Assembly: GCF_027244095.1 (NCBI RefSeq)
Contig: NC_069662.1
Coordinates: 10,566,501 to 10,630,500 of the forward strand
Length of the DNA stretch: 64,000 bases
Origin: Hemicordylus capensis
Taxonomy: Eukaryota; Chordata; Lepidosauria; Squamata; Cordylidae
Reading direction: 5' to 3'
Both the position numbers and the translations under genes were made by a program. Position 1 is the first letter of the stretch; every line of letters starts with the position of its first letter. Below, one piece after another: positions 23,101-35,088 of this stretch. The notes under the pieces are model-generated. The model was not told the DNA's origin, did no database searches, and worked only from the letters and a program-made list of their open reading frames with translations.

Positions 23101-26100
23101 GTCTTTCTAAAGTATTTTAACATACAGACATTTCAGGGTGCTATTTCTTTCTCATTCCCCTCAAAGGAGCTCCCACGATTCCAAAAATATCTTCAGATGA
23201 TAAAGCCATTATGGGCAAAAGGAGATGGCTTCATCAAGGAATTCTGGGAACAAGCATTTGATTGCTTAATAACAAATTCCAGTCCTCCAGAAGATGTAGA
23301 TGAAATATGTACTGGTGAGGAGAGGCTGGAGGACCTTCCTGAGCATTTCTTTGAAACGAGGATGACTGGTCGCAGCTACAATATCTATAAGGCAGTCTAT
23401 GTTTTTGCACATGCCTTACATAGCATGTACTCATCTAGGTCCAGATCCAGACACATGGAGGACAGGGGCAAATTGGATGCTCTGATTGTGGAAGCCTGGC
23501 AGGTAATGTGTTCCAGCTGTTATTAAAAACAAACAACCATAAACATAACATAACAGAAATGTAAAACATCAAGTGACCAGCCCTCTGCAGAGGATGGACA
23601 CCAACTTCTTCTACCCTTTCTGTTCTCTTCTTCCTTCTCTTTTTGCCAAATATTTGTGCCAAAATTCCTACAAGTTGATATCTCTTCCATTAATAATTTT
23701 GAGGTTGTTTTACCACCATGAATTGATGAAATTATTTGCATATCCTTCTCATCATTATGCATATGTTTCCAAAGCTAGGACATTGTCCATTATCTTGACT
23801 TTTGATTTGTTAAATTGTTGCACTCCTTTACATGACTTTTTCCTAAAGGGAGAGGAATGTCCTAAACCCAATCCGGAAAGTTCTTTGAAAAATCTGACAA
23901 TATTTCAACACTTTTTAGGTCCTTACAATCTCTTCCTCTTTTCACCTAGCTCCATTCAGTGATTCAGAGGATCTCATTCAACAACACTGCTGGAGATGAA
24001 ATTATATTTAACAAAAATGGAGAAATAGCAATTGGTTTTGATATTACAAATTTTGTCACTTTCCCAAATAACTCCTATGTCAGAGTCAACATTGGGAAAC
24101 TGGATCCTCAACACCCTCCAGAGAAAATGCTCACCATTCACGATGAGAAGATCCAGTGGCAAAGTGCATTCACACAGGTGGGGAAATATACACCCTTTCT
24201 CTCCAATGAAGAAATAGGTAAAAAGAGGAGGGCAGTGGATGCCAGGTTAGCAAATAAATACCTCCCCATGAAATTCTTTGGGATGTCATTTACCAGCTGA
24301 ACTTCTCATCCAGAAAACCACGGAGTGGGATGTACAATAAAGGGGAAAGAAATTCTGTGGTTCTCCTCTTTCAATTTTTCTAAACAGCCTGAAATATGAT
24401 GTTTTCCTATATGGAAACTATGATCTGAACTCCATCTGTACTGCCGAAAATGGCTCTCTCACAGACAAGAGATGTGTGCACCCATGAAGCTGGTTGCCCT
24501 CCTTACAGCTCAGACTCCACCAGGAGACTGGGCAGTCATAGACATTTCAAGGTCCAGTCTTACTGGTTCGCTTAGACTGGGGTGCTCCTGTTAAGAAGTG
24601 GTTTTATCATAGAATAAAAATTTTTGGCGGTCCCTTGGGCTATTCACATCATCTTTACATGCTGACAGAGGAAGATCCATGTAACAGAAGGGTGATTCTC
24701 GTGTTTCTAATTAGGCTTGGAGATGCCTCCTACCCAAGTTCAGGAGTTATGCAAGCTCCCTTTTCCCAATCCTCTCTGTATTAAATACAAAGTAGCGCAC
24801 GGAGGAGGTGATCATATGCCAAGAAGCCACTCAGATGGAGGGTTTATGCTTCTATCTTGAGAAACAGGTGCGTCCAGCTGCCCACATCGATGGAGCCCTT
24901 TGACTCAGCTGCTGCTTAGCAGGTGATCACTTCTTCCCACTCCTATTTCATCTTTTACTCACAGATGATCAAAAAATTGGAGTGCACACAGCTCCCGAGC
25001 TTGGGTAGGATGGGTTACCAAATGAGAAATATGTGAATTAGCCTGATGTGAGTGGTGGAGAAGAAGAAAGAACCATGTAATACATCATGGAGATCATGAC
25101 AGACTTCAGGATTTTTGCCCTGCTTGAACTAAGAGATTGTACTTGCAAATTCTATCCTACGTAGTATCACATGAAATAGCCTGTGAATTGAATGGAGAGG
25201 AAGGAAGACCACAGGGGAGATCATGATAGATTTAAGGCTTTTCCCCTGCTTGAACGAGGAGATCCTACTTGGATACATAACATATCCCACATCCCAAATA
25301 ATTGGAGGTGGACAGTGGATAGAGTCCTTTGTGAAGCTCCTCTGTGAAAGAGGTATGGAATGGATTTGCAGGAATCCATCCATCACTACTGATGTTTTTA
25401 ATTATCCTATGTAATCAAACCACTTGTTTTCATTGTTTTATAAGGATAATTTCCAACAATATTTCCTAAATTTGTTCCATTGTTCAATGATAGGTGCCTC
25501 CCCTCTCTTTATGTAATGACATCTGCTATCCTGGCTCCCACAGGAAGAAGAAGGAAGAGGAGAAATTTTGCTGCTATGATTGTGATCCTTGTCCAGAAGG
25601 GATGATTTCAAACCAGGAGGGTAGGAATTACACTATTATTTTTATTTATTTATCATATTTGTATACCACCCAAAACGCAAGTCTCTGGGCAGTTTACAAC
25701 AAACTCATTTTAAAAAATGAAAAAGGTTAAAACATTACAACCATTTAAAATTTAATCTGTAAAACTATGAAAAATCATCAAACTATTAAAACAGTATCTA
25801 ATTAAAAGCCTGGGTGAACAAATGCCTGTTTTGACGGTCTTTCTAAAAGTTGTAAGAGAGGTGGAGGCTCTTATTTCAGAAGGGAGTGTGTTCCAAAGCC
25901 TCGAGAAAGCAATGGAGAAGGCCCGTCCCCGATGAACAGGTGGCAATGGCAGATGAACATGTCCTGATGCTCTCAATGGGCAGTGTGGTTCATAGCAAAG
26001 AAGACATTCTCTTACATTCCCAGGACCAAAGCTGTTTAAGGCTTTGTAGGTTATAAATAAGACCTTTTATTTTGCCCAGGCACATACTGGCAATCAGTGT

Positions 26101-27770
26101 AGATCTTTTAAGATTGGAGTGATATGGTGTCTCCGAGATGACCCAGAGACCGACTTGGCTGCTGCATTCAGGACCAACTGCAGTTTCCAGACTACGTACA
26201 AAGGCAGCTCCACAGTGAGCCGGTCTCACGATCAGTGAGACCCGGTTTGGGAAGCTAAGTGGGGAGAGCAGGCTAAGCCCACTCTCCCTGCAGATGAGCA
26301 GGGAGGGAGCCCTGGGCAGCTGGATCGACTGCCCACATGACTGCCGGCTCCAAGACGGAGCCGGTGGGGGCTGGGGAGTTTGGGGGCCGCACGGCCCCGG
26401 AAGCACCAGTGCAAGTGTGCAGCAGGGCACACTGGGGAGACCCGAAGCTGGGAGGCTGCTTTTCAGCCTCCCACCGTGGGTCTACACAAGAGTAACTTTG
26501 GTTACTTACAATCCCAAAAACTGGGTTTGTGGAGCGCTCGCTCCACAAACCCGCTTTAAGTGGTGGGCTACTTGAGCAGGTTACCCACTCAAGAACCACC
26601 GGGCTCGCAGGTGAGCTCTCATGATTGTAGAAAATCGGGCGAGTGGAGGCTAGCCTGATTTTCTACAATCATGTGAATAGCCTCATAGAGTGCATTGCAA
26701 TAGTCAAGTCTGTAGGTGACCAGCAGATGTACTACTGTTCTGAGGTCATTGTGAAATATCAGTCTTCTATTTAGTGCTGTGGGAGAGATGACTGAGGGTT
26801 TGAACATCCTGAGATCCATTATGGTAGCTTTAAAACAACAATATGATGATTTTCAGATATGGATTCCTGCATGACCTGCCCCATCGATCACATTCCAAAC
26901 AAAGGACAAAATCAATGCATTCCCAGGATTCTAACCTTCCTCTCTTATCGAGAACTTTTGGGTATCACATTAGCTTTATTGGCTATTTTCTTTTCTACGA
27001 TCACAGCTCTGGTGCTGGGCATTTTCATTAAGCTACGAGACACTCCCATCATCAAAGCCAACAATCGGAGTCTCACCTACCTTCTCCTCATCTCCCTCCT
27101 CCTTTGCTTCCTCTGCTCCTTACTATTCATTGGGAAGCCTAAACCCATCACCTGCCTCCTCCGACACACAGCTTTTGGCATCATCTTCTCCATTGCCATT
27201 TCTTCTGTTTTGGCCAAGACCATCACAGTGGTCGTGGCTTTCATAGCTTCCAAGCCAGGCAGCATTTTCCGGAAATGGGTAGGGAAAAGATTGGCCTATT
27301 GGACTGTCATTTCTTGTTCCCTTGTTCAAGTTGGCATTTGTGCTGTTTGGTTGGGCACTACTCCCCCATTCCCAGATCTGGACATGCACTCCCTGTCTGG
27401 AGAAATCATAGTGACATGCAATGAAGGGTCACTTACCATGTTTTACTGTGTTCTGGGCTACATGGGATTTCTGGCCATTGTCAGCTTCACGGTGGCTTTT
27501 CTGGCCAGGAAATTACCGGACAGTTTTAATGAAGCCAAGTTCATCACCTTCAGCATGTTGGTCTTTTGCAGTGTTTGGCTGTCCTTTGTTCCAACATATC
27601 TGAGTACAAGAGGAAAATACATGGTGGTTGTGGAGGTCTTCTCCATCTTGGCTTCCTGCACTGGGTTACTGGGGTGCATCTTTTCCCCTAAATGTTACAT
27701 AATTCTGTTGAGGCCCGATTTGAACAAAAGGGAGCTTCTAAAAATGAGAAAACATCCAAGCATAACATAA
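19498..27770 (+). CDS. VMN2R: Vomeronasal type-2 receptor, gene B (six exons, intact)
   Basis: Same role and domain order as gene A; the most compact copy (8.3 kb). Exons: 19498-19760, 21968-22259, 22624-23502, 23950-24177, 25494-25620 and 26857-27770, total 2703 nt (900 residues). The start could be 19498 (long leader) or the in-frame ATG at 19555, which gives a normal short signal peptide [16 protein letters not shown] and an 881-residue product. Introns match gene C, but exon 2, the second half of exon 3 and exon 4 match gene A, a gene-conversion pattern. Intron 4 has lost about 500 bp compared with A and C. No stop or frameshift is seen. The family is certain; ligand unknown. Confidence 0.95.
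20069..20322 (-). mobile_element. tRNA-headed SINE in gene B intron 1
   Basis: Read on the minus strand, it has an A-box-like TGGTGTGGTGGTTAG and a B-box-like GAGTTCAAATCC, a body containing CCACTCTGGGTTCCTTGG, and an ATT/AAT tail (20068-20113 on plus). The same insertion is in gene C (35031-35292) and absent from gene A (about 3640), so it entered before B and C separated. Flanking ACA(T) repeats fit a short target duplication. Confidence 0.75.
20815..21175. other. Conserved block in intron 1 of gene B
   Basis: Copy of the 4140-4500 block; it differs from A by a 3-bp deletion (TGTCCTAGC versus TGTCCTCCTAGC) and a few changes. A long antisense frame (20836-21201) is open here but shorter in A and C, which argues against a gene. 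Confidence 0.45.
21968..22259 (+). CDS. V2R gene B exon 2 (ligand-binding domain)
   Basis: 292 bp, TTCACAG|T to CCACAG|GTAATA. Encodes the same [18 protein letters not shown] segment as A, and both differ from C (NEINAMPS). The intron before and after is C-like. Confidence 0.93.
22624..23502 (+). CDS. V2R gene B exon 3 (ligand-binding domain core)
   Basis: 879 bp, TTTTAG|ATT to GGCAG|GTAATG. The first third matches C ([19 protein letters not shown]); from about 22870 it matches A ([22 protein letters not shown]) except for private changes such as [16 protein letters not shown] replaces [10 protein letters not shown] of A and C. Confidence 0.94.
23950..24177 (+). CDS. V2R gene B exon 4
   Basis: 228 bp, CACCTAG|CTC to [35 protein letters not shown] (A and C have IATGF) and [11 protein letters not shown] as in A (C has [11 protein letters not shown]). 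Confidence 0.93.
24178..25493. other. Intron 4 of gene B
   Basis: 1.3 kb without a gene. At about 24618 it jumps across roughly 500 bp that are present in A (8276-8805) and C (49661-50177). From 24620 on it closely follows C (50178 onward). Confidence 0.6.
25494..25620 (+). CDS. V2R gene B exon 5 (cysteine-rich linker)
   Basis: 127 bp, TGATAG|GTG to [30 protein letters not shown] and [17 protein letters not shown], with all six linker cysteines. SHRKKK replaces SRRKKK of A and C. Confidence 0.93.
25640..26800 (-). mobile_element. L2 LINE relic interrupted by a MITE, gene B intron 5
   Basis: Minus-strand [20 protein letters not shown] and the downstream 3' tail (25640-26215), continuing at 26685-26800. 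It is split by the hAT-like MITE at 26216-26684. In gene A the same L2 text (CCCCACATAGAGCGCATTGC, about 13810) is uninterrupted, so the MITE came after A separated from the B/C ancestor. Confidence 0.75.
26216..26684. mobile_element. hAT-like MITE within L2, gene B intron 5
   Basis: Left end GAGCCGGTCTCACGATCA, right end TACAATCATGTGAATAGCCTC. Internal palindromes include GAGCGCTCGCTC. It is shared with gene C (51793-52460), where a SINE has since inserted into it. Confidence 0.65.
26857..27770 (+). CDS. V2R gene B exon 6 (seven-helix domain)
   Basis: 914 bp, TTTCAG|AT to TAA. The first 45 codons differ from C at five residues (H/Y, N/Y, Y/F, L/F, L/V). After base 26999 the exon is the same as C by my reading. 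Ends [14 protein letters not shown]. Confidence 0.95.
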
Positions 27771-27814
27771 TTATCCTGCCTTTGTCCTGTAAGATCCCAA
27801 AGGCTGCTAAGAGC

Positions 27815-27820
27815 AATACA
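27815..27820 (+). promoter_or_regulatory. Variant poly(A) signal AATACA, gene B
   Basis: Occupies the position of AATAAA in gene A, 45 bp after the stop. AATACA is a known weak variant; actual use is not shown. Confidence 0.35.
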
Positions 27821-28185
27821 AGAATAATAATACTAGAATGATTGCATCCATAATAGAACAGAGGAAGCACTAGAACAACAGGAGATATTTAAATCAGTGA
27901 CTGGCAGTATCCTTAGCTACTTTCTTTAATAACCCCCTGATCTGTACCCATGATTTGAAGTGAGTTACCGATCTTGAATTATTGAAATACATTAGTTACA
28001 GAAGCCTTTAATACAGTCAGTGACTAGCATAAAATTACACATTACATGAAGGTAATACTAGTTAGAATATCCCAAGATTGATGAGTGTGGCTGAGATATC
28101 CGATATTGGCTCATTTTAACGTAAATAGGATATAAATGCTTGCATGGGAATAAGAGAAGAGGTGTGCATTTCTACAATTCCGTGA

Positions 28186-29835
28186 GGCTATTCGCACGTG
28201 TGTGCAAAACCAGGCTAACGTTGCCCTGCCTGGATTTGCACACTCATGTGAACTGCCAGGATCATTCCCAATCCTGGTAGCACCACAGTGGCAAAACCGC
28301 CTATGGAGCTACCCTGTAAAATGAGGTTAAGGGAGTGAGCGCTCCCTCCTCCACGTTTACCAATCATCTATCAACCATAACTGCAAGCTACTAAGGTTGG
28401 CAGACTTGTAACCAGACACCTGTGCAGTGTATTATTGGATTTCCAGAGGGTGGGGTGACACAAGACAGTGCGTCCAGGCACCCTGATCCCTAGAGCTGCC
28501 AGTAGCAAACGTTGCCTGTCTGGGTGGACTATCCGCCTGCCTAGGAATGTTTCCAAGATGGTATGTGAAGAAGTAAGTCCTTTTGGGCTTCCTCCCTGCA
28601 CACCTGGGTAGCTCTTTTTCCCTGGTTGTGATAAAGGGCTCAGTGGCAACTGAAGTTCCATGTGATGTCTGAACCAGTCCATTGGTAGACATGCCCCTTT
28701 GTCACTGGTGTTAAAAATCTGAGGTGCTACAATTGCCATCTTACTCTCTGGTTCCCACCCACTTTCACCTATTCCTATCTCAGGTTCTCACCCACCCACT
28801 GACAGTGAAGATGTCAGCAGAGAATTGACAGAGGGGATGTGACTCTATTGGTTTTTCGAGATCCCTTAACATCTTTCAGTACTATCGATCATGGTACCAT
28901 TCTGGAACACCTGAGGGATTTAAGGATCACAGGCATTGCCTTGCAGTGGTTCTGTTCCTATTTCTTGGGTAGATTTCAGATGGTGGTGCTTAGTAACAGT
29001 TGCTCTTTGAAAGGGGAGCTATTCTAGGGAGTCCCTCAGGGTTCCATCCTCTGACCAGTGTTTTTAAATACCTACATTGGAACAAATTTAAAAGAATTTA
29101 GAGCCACTTTAAAAAAATACTTAAGAACAATTTAAAAACCTTGGAAGGCCACTTCTGAGGGCTCTCTTGAAGGCCAGCAATGAGCCCAAACTACAGATAT
29201 CTGCCAGGAGTGCATTCCACACTCCATGAGCAGCTACATAGGAGCACGGTTCTGAGTCACCAGCAGATATATTGGTGGTAACTGGAGATAGACCACTCCA
29301 GATGATCTCAACGTGCAATCGGGATCATACAGAAGAAGGGGCTCTTCTTCTGAAAGCTAAGGTAACCTGGACCTAAACTTCTCAGGGCTTTAAAGTGATA
29401 ACCAGCACTTTGTATTTTGTCTGGAAACATACTGGCAGCCAATGCAACTGTTTAAGAAGAGGCATAATATGGTCTTGCCGGGTTACCCCAGAGACCAGTC
29501 TGCCTGCCACAAGCCTGGATGTTACCAGCTGATGCACCACTGTTTTGAGTTCATTCTCTTCAAGGAATGGGCACAGCTGTCAAGTCAGCCAAAGCTCATG
29601 GAATGCAATCCTGGATATAGACTTAACCTGAGATCAAGAGTTCTGGATCTCCCAAGCCTCACTCTGGAAAGAGCATTCCCAAGCTTTGTACCTGTTCCAT
29701 CTGGGTTATTGCAACCCCATTTAGCACAGGAAGATCTAACACATCCCTCAAATTCTGATACCCCACAATGATCCCCCACAATCCCCCTCCAAGTCTTGCT
29801 TGGATTCAGCTTCAATTTGATAGGTGGCATATAAA
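28186..29835. mobile_element. MITE fragment and L2 relics, B-C intergenic
   Basis: GAGGCTATTCGCACGTGTG at 28186 opens a MITE fragment to about 28355. Then come unassigned sequence and the L2 relic pair: plus 28839-29027 with FRDPLTSFSTIDHGT, and minus from about 29090 with WNALLADICSLGSLLAFKRAL. Nearly identical to 53962-55615 after gene C. Confidence 0.65.
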
Positions 29836-29934
29836 TGAATATTTATATTTATTTAAATAAATAATCCTAAATTTTTAAAAATACATATTTAATATAAATA
29901 GCCTAGTTAAAAGTAAACAGTATGATAAACCTAC

Positions 29935-30489
29935 ACTTACAGTCTCTTAAAACTGAAGCAATGGTCAAATACATTGTGTTAAAGGCCAATTTTCTGTGTA
30001 AACAAAGAAAACATGGGGGGGGGGATAACTTTTTGCGGGCAAGTATTCCAAATATTGTACAATAGGTCATATACTATACTGTTGTTGTGGCCTAAGAATG
30101 AAGAGTCATCACATGAATTAGGACCCATCTCCTGACTCGAATAAGTGCTTTTCTAATGATCCAGGGCAGAATTTCAGTGGCCATTGGCAAACTGCCCTCT
30201 GTGGACCCCCTCCTACCTGAAGAAGTCAAACGAGAGAACCATCACCTGTGGGCACAAAGGCGTTCTCAGGAATCAACAGCAGACACTTCCAGGGGCCCTG
30301 CGTCCTTGGCAGTTACTTATGAATGCTGATCCCGAACACCAACCCTGTATATAGCACTGGGGGACCATCCACTGTGCTCACCTGGCTGATATTGTATATG
30401 CCTCTTTTTCTGACTATTTACTCCGTAAAAACAAACATGGGCATTTCCTTTTCATCTAATGAAAATAAACTTCTTTGTCCAATAATTAT
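29935..30489. other. Intergenic head block, copy C, first part
   Basis: Matches 48-640 with moderate divergence and 55690-56264 almost exactly. The frames open in heads A and B are closed here. Confidence 0.65.
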
Positions 30490-32700
30490 TGATATGAACA
30501 GGTGGGTGGACTCCTTTTTAGAACCAGGGCCTGCACTGAAACCCCCCAAAGACAAAAAGGATAGATTAAGGCCTGCATCTGAATTGTCATTTTGGCAGAA
30601 AGCTGAAGCCTGACTTTGATTTTTCTCTAAGCCAACCCGGTGAACAGAAATGCTATTCTTGAGAGCATGGGAAAAGAGAAGAATTTTCCCTCACTCACTC
30701 CGATCCTTGAAGCTGTTTACTGCCTTGCAAAAAGCCTTGGGCTGCTCTGGACTTGCTAAAACCAATCATGAGAACTAGTTTGACATGTCAAGCATAATCA
30801 TACCTAGCTGATTTAGGAAATTATAAGACACTACATATAGATGATAACACCTATGCCATGCTGTGGGGCCTAACACATTCATATAACACTAGCTTATGTA
30901 ACATTCCCTGTCCTTCTAGCATATTTCTCTGGGCTGAAGAACGTCAATAAATGGCTACAAGCCAAGGCCAGCTGGACATTAAAAAGTGTCTCTATCTTGA
31001 ATTTGATCAGACAAAGGGCCAGGCCAGACTCCTGACTGGCTCCTCCCTGAAGGGCGAGATTGGAATTCGGAGAGCCGGGCTGGAATTTGTTTATCAAAGA
31101 GGAGATACTCTGAGTAGATGAGGTGATTATTTTGCCTTTGAGAGGTGTCCAAAAAGGTATAAAAAGCTGCAGACAGCCATTCATAGGGGAAGGGTATGCA
31201 TGGGCTTCTTCATGGAAGATGTACCATGTAGCCCCTCTCTATATCTTCAGAGCCAGTTACCCTCCCACCGGAGAAGCCAGCGGACATTTCGTTCTAGCTC
31301 AATGGGAAACTGGCAAGTATTGCCCAGATCCATGCCTTCACAAACCAGTCATTTCAGATCAACACACCTTCTCCCCCTCCCCCTTTCCCCCATGTCCCTG
31401 GATCTCTCTCTTACCTATCCTGAGCTCCAGCAAAGCCCCTGACAAAGCCGTCATTTGCCAGGTGGGAGGAAACGGCATCTGTCACTCTCCCCTCCTTCCA
31501 GCCCCTCCTCCTCCCCTCTTCCTAAACTGCCTTAGTGAACATTCCTCTTGCCCATCTCCCTCCCTCCCTGGACACTGCACTTTAGCTTTTTCCTCTCTGC
31601 CAACACAGCTGCTCGGATTGTTTTGGGAACAATCAGGAGATAGCAAAATCCTTCAGCTACTTGCTCCAAAAGAAATGAAACTGTTCAGCATTTAGTACAA
31701 GGGTTAGAAGGAAATACTTTTTCTGTTAAGAGCCTTGCATCTATTATTGGTATGAGTTAACTGCCATAGAAATTATTAGACCAAATTAAAAGGGAAACAA
31801 TGATTGAATTGCCAGGTTGGGGAATTGTTTTGTCTTGTTACTATGTAACAGCAAGATAAGGCGCTCGTGCACAGCTGGCTGATAATGTGACTGCCTGTTT
31901 CTTGGTGAGGCCAAAACTCCTTCCTAGCTAACAGCTCTGCATTTTGACAATAAGTGGCAATTGATTGTAGGAATGCTTTTAGCTGTTACTGAACACTGCA
32001 CTACAATAATAGAAAAATGAAATGGATAACTACTTGCCTATATGCCTAATCACCTACACTTGTAATCATTAGCCTTAATAAAGCCCTATTAAAACTCACA
32101 GAGGGTATTCACACAGTCTGCAAAAATCGGGCTAAGGGAACCTAGCCCAATTATTGCAGTCTGTGAGAACCACCGGGCTTGGCTGCGAGCCCGGTGGCTC
32201 TTAAGTGGGTCACCCGCTTAGGTAGCCCTCCCCTAAGCCTGGGTTAGCGGAGCTTCCCAATCGTGAGTTGCTGCGTCGCGGCTCTGCACCATGGCTACTC
32301 ATGAGGAGACCCCCAACCGGGAAGCTGAAAAGCAGCCTCCCAGCTCGGGGGTCTCTCCAACATGCCTTGTGCACTCAGGCAGGGCATGCTGGAGCTTCTG
32401 GGACCCACACGGCCCCCGAACTCCCCAGCCCCTGCCGGCTCTGTCACAGAGCCGGCAGTCATATGGGCGGCCGATCGGGCTGCCCAGATCGGCCACTCTC
32501 CCCTCCAACCCTCCCCAGGTGGGTCTCTGATTGTGAGACCCGCCTCACAGTTGTGAGTGTGTGTTTGTGTGTGTCTCATCTTTCCTTCTCCAGAATTACC
32601 CATGAATCTCAGAAAATGAACACTGAGGCAGCCTGTCAGCTGCATGTGATAGGATAAGGGGCGATTGGGGACCACCCATCAGCCACCATGTTATCGTTTC
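30490..32700. mobile_element. Unclassified 2.2-kb insertion in head C
   Basis: Boundaries come from the empty sites in heads A and B. ATTAT (30485-30489) recurs directly after it (32701-32705), a possible 5-bp target duplication. It holds a TATAAAA (31158-31164), a pyrimidine-rich tract (about 31375-31600) and AATAAA (32077-32082), all in plus sense, which recalls LTR-type regulatory DNA. No paired LTRs or coding region are recognised. A hAT-like MITE is nested at 32102-32543. The near-identical copy at 56265-58453 arose by segmental duplication. Confidence 0.6.
32102..32543. mobile_element. hAT-like MITE nested in head C insertion
   Basis: Starts AGGGTATTCACACAGTC and ends TGTGAGACCCGC. Flanked by ACTCACAG (32094-32101) and CCTCACAG (32543-32550, sharing one edge base), an 8-bp duplication. 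The copy in head D has an exact CCTCACAG pair. Internally GC-rich with GAGCCCGGTGG palindromes. Confidence 0.7.
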
Positions 32701-32705
32701 ATTAT

Positions 32706-33560
32706 CAGCCCTTGCTCCTGTCATAAATTATGAGGAAGGTTTTCAAAGAAGCAGGTATAATGGCATTGGGTGGACTGGATGGGATAAAGAACTGTGGAAG
32801 CCAAGAAAAGGTAGTACAGAATGATATGCAAGGTCCGGCAAGATGCAATGGTAGCAGACCCATTGGTTACAACAGCCAAGTCTACCCCAAAAAGTGGGTC
32901 TGATATCCAGAGCAAAAAAGGTATGCAGGTGTATGCTAAGCCCTCACTCCAGCCACAGCTTCCTCCTCAAAGTCTGTCCCCGATCCTCCCACAGTGTTTT
33001 TCTCCTCAGCCGGGTTTCAATGGAATGAATGAGAAGCATCAGGAAGAAGGAGCTTCCGGGAAGCAGGTGCGCCACTCAGGATACACTCCTTTTGCTCTAA
33101 ACATCTGGACTCCCATTCCTGGCTGTCTACGTGGGGATCTGGATTGAAAAACAAATGAGTCACTTTCATGCCTATTGCTCCTAGTATTTTATTTCTCCTA
33201 GTATTATCACTCCAATAACTGTTTGTTGAAGTATTGTTTTGTTTTATTATGCTGTGTAATCAAATAGAGTAGAATTGTAAAATACACTTCTTTCCTTCCA
33301 TATTTATGGTGTGTGTGTACGATATCTATAGTTACATCTAATAATGAACATGTGCGCACACTGCCTTGATATTGCTGTCCAGAACAAAAGTCATTGACAA
33401 GTCTCAGAATAGAACTCATGATGAAAAAAATTATAGGGAACAGTGGGTGGAGCTGAGGATGACTAATTCCCCCTTCGTGCTGCTTTTTACAGCTACAGTA
33501 TACAGGTATTTTATGTCTGATTTAGGCATCTTTAATTGGAAGTTTAATTGGAAGTAAATT
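32706..33560. other. Intergenic head block, copy C, second part
   Basis: Resumes at TATCAGCCCTTGC and follows heads A and B (about 645-1330). It is almost the same as 58459-59300. Nothing coding is recognised. Confidence 0.6.
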
Positions 33561-33759
33561 GGTGCACCCCATTTTGGGGGTGGGGGGAATAAAAACCTTT
33601 TAAAGTGCTACAAACTACATTGTTTGTTTGTTACCTTTCTAGACCACCCCATCCAAAGTCTCTGGGCAGTGCACAACTTTCATTGCAGAAAGTTACAAGA
33701 ATTTCAGGAATTGCTTGATTCCACCCTAGGCAGTCATTGTAGGGGTCACCGATTTTGAA

Positions 33760-34260
33760 CTTTCTCCCCAGTTGCATCAGCTAAGGAGCAGCTGGATGAT
33801 ACAGCAGGATCTAATAAACATGTTTGCCTCTGTGCTTCTTCAACCGATGATGTCACTGGGAACCCGGCAGTCTTACAGAAGTTATTATCCCCCCTATAAT
33901 TAGCAAAACATCTAATTCTTTCACCTGCTGAATCCCCAGCGACTTGCAAAATGAAAGAAGCCAAATCAATATGCATGTCAAAAATCTCTCTTCCTGAGAT
34001 TCTGTAGGTCATTCTGTAGATTGATTTCTCTTGCGAGGCTTTAACAAGGCTTCCTTTCGTCATAATAGTGAAATTGAGTATAACCCAGCTGTTTGGGATC
34101 CCTTGGAAAACATGTTGGCAGAATCAGCTACCGCTGAATACAACTTGTGGAAAGAATGAATGCATTTAAAAAACAACAACACCCAAACCCTATGAGGATG
34201 TCTGAAATGGTTATATAAACCCTGTAATGCCATGAGAGCAAAGTTTAGGCCTAGACGGAG
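33760..34260 (+). promoter_or_regulatory. Promoter-proximal block of V2R gene C
   Basis: TAATTAG at 33897-33903, GATGTCACT at about 33849 and TATATAAA at 34212-34219, 252 bp before the ATG. Function inferred from conserved spacing. Confidence 0.45.
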
Positions 34261-34463
34261 CCAGGGCGCTTTCACTGTGCACAATTCCTCCCTGCCATGG
34301 TATAAATCGGTCCTTAAAGGAATCTTTCTCGATAAGCATTCTAGGCTTGCTTTCATCACTATGATAGTGTAATTGAGGAGAATGCAATCAGACGTCCCTT
34401 TGAGAAAGGATTTAGCAGAATCAGTTCCAACTGAATGAAGCTTCTTGAAATCAAGCACTTAGG

Positions 34464-34726
34464 ATGCGGATGTCCCTGATACTGCTGCACAAACGTGGCA
34501 TGGTGGGCAAAGTACGGACAATGATATTTCTTCTGCTGCCACTCCTCCATGTGGTGAACAAAGCACAGACAATTAAGTGCACTGGAATGAAACCCGTGGA
34601 CATTCCTCATGAGTGGTACCAGCCTGGAGAAATTCTCATTGGTGGGATCACAACTCATATTCACTATTTAATTTCCAAATTACTATTCAAAGAACACCCT
34701 TCTCGGGAGATAATGACTATTCCAGG
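34464..34726 (+). CDS. V2R gene C exon 1 (signal peptide, LBD start)
   Basis: Begins [17 protein letters not shown], with a charged Arg at position 2 and a broken first hydrophobic run. The second start [16 protein letters not shown] (34521) therefore looks the better signal peptide. Donor CCAGG|GTAAAG. Confidence 0.9.
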
Positions 34727-35032
34727 GTAAAGTTTCTGTTTTGTTGTGTTCAGTGAACACTGATCTTATAATGATATATTCGCATGGCTTCAATATGCTT
34801 TGAAAATAGAGGCACCTTTTTATAGGAAAAAAATGAACGAATGGTCAATAGATAATGCAAATTGAACATATTGAATCCTTAAACTGCTCTTTTTTGAAAT
34901 AAGCTATTATGTTGTACTGATTTTGTTCTTTTTCTGACTTCATTATATTCTGAAAAATGGAAAGGCACCCATAAAAAACATGAATTAATGGTCAGTAGGC
35001 CCCGGAGATTTAAAAAATACCATCCCAAGACA

Positions 35033-35088
<56 letters not shown>

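Noticed and set aside
32268-32657. 129-codon frame in the head C insertion (also 58021-58410)
   Set aside because: Lies in a GC-rich palindromic MITE with frames open on both strands; no domain.
30490-32700. Full endogenous retrovirus in head C
   Set aside because: TATA and AATAAA motifs are present, but no paired LTRs, primer-binding site or viral coding region are recognisable.
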